Shown: one piece after another, positions 6,834 to 8,227 of the stretch
How the letters are laid out: the number at the start of each line of letters is the position of its first letter
Numbering within the stretch: the stretch's first letter is position 1
Assembly: GCA_040394475.1 (NCBI GenBank)
Contig: JBEBSD010000134.1
Span: 1 to 8,227, forward strand
Direction of reading: 5' to 3'
Length of the DNA: 8,227 nucleotides
Source of the DNA: JBEBSD01 sp040394475
Lineage (GTDB): Bacteria; Bacteroidota; Bacteroidia; Cytophagales; Spirosomataceae
Made by a program: the position numbers and the translations under genes
The notes under the pieces: model-generated
Databases searched by the model: none
Seen by the model: only the letters and a program-made list of their open reading frames with translations
Told to the model about the DNA's origin: nothing

Positions 6834-6853
6834 GGAGAGGTGGGGGGGCGGGG
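6834..6853 (+). other. G-rich tract with G-quadruplex potential
   Basis: The plus strand carries runs GG, GG, GGGGGGG and GGGG within 20 bases, broken only by A, AGA-type spacers, T and C. This lies 15 bp beyond the monooxygenase stop codon; the corresponding minus-strand transcript would be C-rich. It could form a quadruplex on the plus strand or slow polymerase at the end of the monooxygenase gene. The seven-G run is also a likely site of sequencing or replication slippage, but it lies outside the genes. Confidence 0.35.
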
Positions 6854-6867
6854 AGCACCGCAGTCCG

Positions 6868-8010
6868 TCAGAAATCGACCGTATAAAGTTGGCGGAGTTG
6901 TTTTTCACGTAGTTGCCGGGGTAGTAAGCGGAGGGCCGTATTCCTGAGGGCTGTAAGGAGCGGGTGGGAGAGTTGCGCGATTTTCCCGACCCTGGCCGAT
7001 TGGTTGGTGATAAAACGGGTTCTCAGGAGTCTTCTTTTCTCAAACCGTTTGAAAACCGTTTCGAGTGCGCCTTCTTTTGTCAGCTCATCGTATAAAACCG
7101 CTGCGTCTTCTACGGCCTGACAGGCCCCCTGGCCCAGGTTGGGAGTAGTGGCGTGGGCGGCATCCCCAATCAGCAAAACCCGGTCAAATGCATACCGCGG
7201 GAGCGGGGAGAGGTCCAGGATATCATTCCACAACAGGCTTTCATCGGGTGTTGCTTCCAGCGTTCGGGTGATTGCCGTTGAGTACCCCGCAAACCAATTG
7301 CGTAAATCACTTACCGTATAATTTTTAAACAGGGCATGATGCTGCGGGCCGTTGATCGTAGCAAACCAGTACAATTGATTGCCGGCGAGGGGTACTATTC
7401 CAAAGCGTCCTTTGGCGCCCCAGGTTTCACTGCTTTCCTGCAGGTTCAAGCGGGTATTGTCAATAATGGCTCGCCAGCAGGAATAACCGGCGTAGCGCGG
7501 CGCCGATCGGGGTACCAACGCTTGCCGGAGGGTCGAATGGATCCCGTCGGCCACGATGACATAGTCGGCTTCCGCAGTACTTCCGTCCTGAAATAAAAGT
7601 GAATAATTCGTTTCCTTCCGCCGGAGGCCGGTACATTTTTTGCCGGTGAGAATGGTCCCGGGGGCGATCTCCGACAGCAGCACCCGGTGCAATGCCGCCC
7701 GGTGGATGGTAAAGTTGTCCAGACCGTATTGCATACTGGTCTTCAGGCTGTCGGTACGGGTGATGACTTTACCTTTTTGGTCCAGAATGGAAAAAGACGG
7801 CAGGACCCTTCCCGCTGCAACGACCTCGTCCCGGAGCCCTAATTTTTCGAATGCTTTAATAGCATTGGCAGCCAGTCCTAGTCCCGCCCCAACCGGATGA
7901 ATGACGGGGGCTGCTTCAAAAATAAGGGGTTGGTAGCCGGCTTTACGGAAAGCGATAGCTGCGGTAAGCCCGGCGATGCCGGCGCCTATAATTGCGATTT
8001 GGGTTGTCAT
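6868..8010 (-). CDS. FAD-dependent monooxygenase, class A flavoprotein aromatic hydroxylase family
   Basis: This 380-residue cytoplasmic flavoenzyme should use NAD(P)H and oxygen to hydroxylate or epoxidise a small organic, often aromatic, substrate. The N-terminal Rossmann motif is GAGIAG (9-14), with E32 in the position that binds the adenine ribose. The stretch VGAGLGLAANA (40-50) is typical of this group. The DG motif appears as VIVADGIHSTLR (151-162, D155-G156) and the GD motif, which contacts FAD, as LLIGDAAHATTPNLGQGA (279-296, D283). Length fits the salicylate hydroxylase/UbiH/TetX superfamily. Residues 190-270 form the substrate-facing sheet, where specificity lies and which I cannot assign. 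The ATG at 8008-8010 starts five residues before the first FAD strand, so it is well placed. The gene stands alone, 218 bp upstream of mlaE. A hydroxylase in aromatic breakdown, or a tailoring or drug-modifying enzyme, are all open. Confidence 0.9.
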   Translation of the reverse strand: MTTQIAIIGAGIAGLTAAIAFRKAGYQPLIFEAAPVIHPVGAGLGLAANAIKAFEKLGLRDEVVAAGRVLPSFSILDQKGKVITRTDSLKTSMQYGLDNFTIHRAALHRVLLSEIAPGTILTGKKCTGLRRKETNYSLLFQDGSTAEADYVIVADGIHSTLRQALVPRSAPRYAGYSCWRAIIDNTRLNLQESSETWGAKGRFGIVPLAGNQLYWFATINGPQHHALFKNYTVSDLRNWFAGYSTAITRTLEATPDESLLWNDILDLSPLPRYAFDRVLLIGDAAHATTPNLGQGACQAVEDAAVLYDELTKEGALETVFKRFEKRRLLRTRFITNQSARVGKIAQLSHPLLTALRNTALRLLPRQLREKQLRQLYTVDF

Positions 8011-8032
8011 CTGACGTTTAGTAAAAGCGCCC

Positions 8033-8063
8033 CTGCCGGTTTTAAGGTTCGGCAGCAGGCTGC
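8033..8063 (-). promoter_or_regulatory. Two mutually exclusive leader hairpins upstream of the monooxygenase
   Basis: On the minus strand CTGCCG (8050-8055) can pair with CGGCAG (8033-8038) across an 11-nt loop, giving a perfect 6-bp stem that ends 22 nt before the ATG. The same CTGC (8052-8055) can instead pair with GCAG at 8060-8063 across a 4-nt loop. The two structures share bases and cannot coexist. An eight-T run on the same strand (8070-8077) lies just upstream of them, not downstream, so neither is a standard terminator. A role in translation control is possible but unproven. Confidence 0.3.
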
Positions 8064-8095
8064 AATTATAAAAAAAAGGCCACTCAATTTTTAAA
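8063..8095 (-). promoter_or_regulatory. Candidate proximal promoter of the monooxygenase gene
   Basis: The minus strand has TATAATTG (8063-8070), one base from TAnnTTTG, preceded after 21 bp by TTTA (8092-8095), one base from TTTG. If used, transcription would begin near 8056 with a leader of about 45 nt. The near-palindrome at 8084-8101 would then cover the -33 box, a position that suits a repressor. Both boxes are imperfect, so this is a weak call that competes with the site at 8187-8218. Confidence 0.25.
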
Positions 8096-8101
8096 AACTG
8101 A
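8084..8101. promoter_or_regulatory. 18-bp near-perfect palindrome, possible operator
   Basis: TCAATTTTTAAAAACTGA is an inverted repeat with a single mismatched pair (8087 with 8098) around a 10-bp perfect core, TTTTTAAAAA. It is 74 bp upstream of the monooxygenase start. The length and position fit an operator for a dimeric regulator such as a TetR- or MarR-type protein, which often control flavin monooxygenases. No regulator gene is visible in the window. AT-rich cores of this kind also arise by chance. Confidence 0.35.
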
Positions 8102-8186
8102 CTATTCTTTTTACGATTTTCCGGACCGCTGATTTTCAGTATGCCGAATTCCCGCCAATCAATGTCATTTCCTTAAGGGCATCTCT

Positions 8187-8218
8187 CAAAACTAGAAATA
8201 GTGTTATTTTGGTTGAAA
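8187..8218 (-). promoter_or_regulatory. Candidate distal promoter of the monooxygenase gene
   Basis: On the minus strand TAGTTTTG (8187-8194) fits the Bacteroidota -7 consensus TAnnTTTG exactly. TTTC (8215-8218) lies 20 bp upstream, one base off the -33 TTTG, and the spacing is right. Transcription would start near 8180 and give a leader of about 170 nt containing the palindrome and the hairpins. It is the best two-part promoter match in the window, though still short enough to be coincidence. Confidence 0.35.
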
Positions 8219-8227
8219 ATGATTATT

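Noticed and set aside
6646..6858. A 70-codon minus-strand reading frame whose TGA overlaps the mlaE GTG as GTGA.
   Set aside because: The overlap looks operon-like, but the peptide has no domain, membrane segment or plausible composition, it runs through the G/C tract, and it would contain the candidate operon promoter. Chance is more likely.
6868..8010. Considered whether the monooxygenase is a TetX-type tetracycline-inactivating enzyme, since those come from Bacteroidota.
   Set aside because: It shares only the general class A flavoprotein motifs; nothing in the substrate-facing region allows that specific call.
8136..8168. A 10-codon minus-strand frame in the monooxygenase leader with AAGGAA just before its ATG, as a possible leader peptide.
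   Set aside because: The purine stretch touches the ATG with no spacing, the peptide has no run of regulatory codons, and such short frames are expected by chance.
1..8227. Search by eye for CRISPR arrays, tRNA genes, insertion sequences and integration sites.
   Set aside because: No evenly spaced direct repeats, cloverleaf-like sequence, transposase or terminal inverted repeats were seen.

Overview
This window looks like a chromosomal segment of a Bacteroidota bacterium. The family Chitinophagaceae is my best guess, with a Cytophagales relative as the alternative. The guess rests on the protein families present, the lack of strong Shine-Dalgarno sequences, candidate TAnnTTTG-type -7 promoter elements and a GC content near 50%. 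This is inference; there is no rRNA or other marker gene here.

Layout. A single rightward gene (92-2716) encodes an 874-residue exported protein. It resembles glycosidases with an alpha-glucuronidase-type N-terminal domain, a barrel-like middle carrying a GGDGGG-C-x-C-x2-C motif, and a beta-rich C-terminal domain. It converges, with only 10 bp between stop codons, on a leftward major facilitator superfamily transporter (2727-3995). An intergenic stretch (3996-4133) follows, with a hairpin and a short degenerate tandem repeat that look like dispersed genomic repeat elements. A leftward three-gene operon then encodes an MCE/Mla-type lipid transporter: permease mlaE (5891-6649, GTG start), ATPase mlaF (5099-5878) and membrane-anchored MCE protein mlaD (4134-5102). 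Gene spacing is 12 bp and then a 4-bp ATGA overlap. After a 218-bp gap, the rightmost gene is a leftward FAD-dependent monooxygenase (6868-8010). Its 217-bp upstream region holds candidate promoter elements, an 18-bp near-palindrome and two competing small hairpins.

How the genes work together. MlaE, MlaF and MlaD should form one inner-membrane ABC complex moving phospholipid or another hydrophobic substrate between the inner membrane and the periplasm. No MlaA, MlaB or MlaC partner lies in the window. The glycosidase-like gene, the MFS exporter and the monooxygenase show no clear functional link to the operon and are probably independent units.

No complete new system such as a defence island, CRISPR array or biosynthetic cluster was found. 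The items most worth a second look are the exact 48-residue periodicity of the MlaD tail, the intergenic repeat block at 4027-4114, the unclassified glycosidase-like protein, and the structured control region upstream of the monooxygenase.
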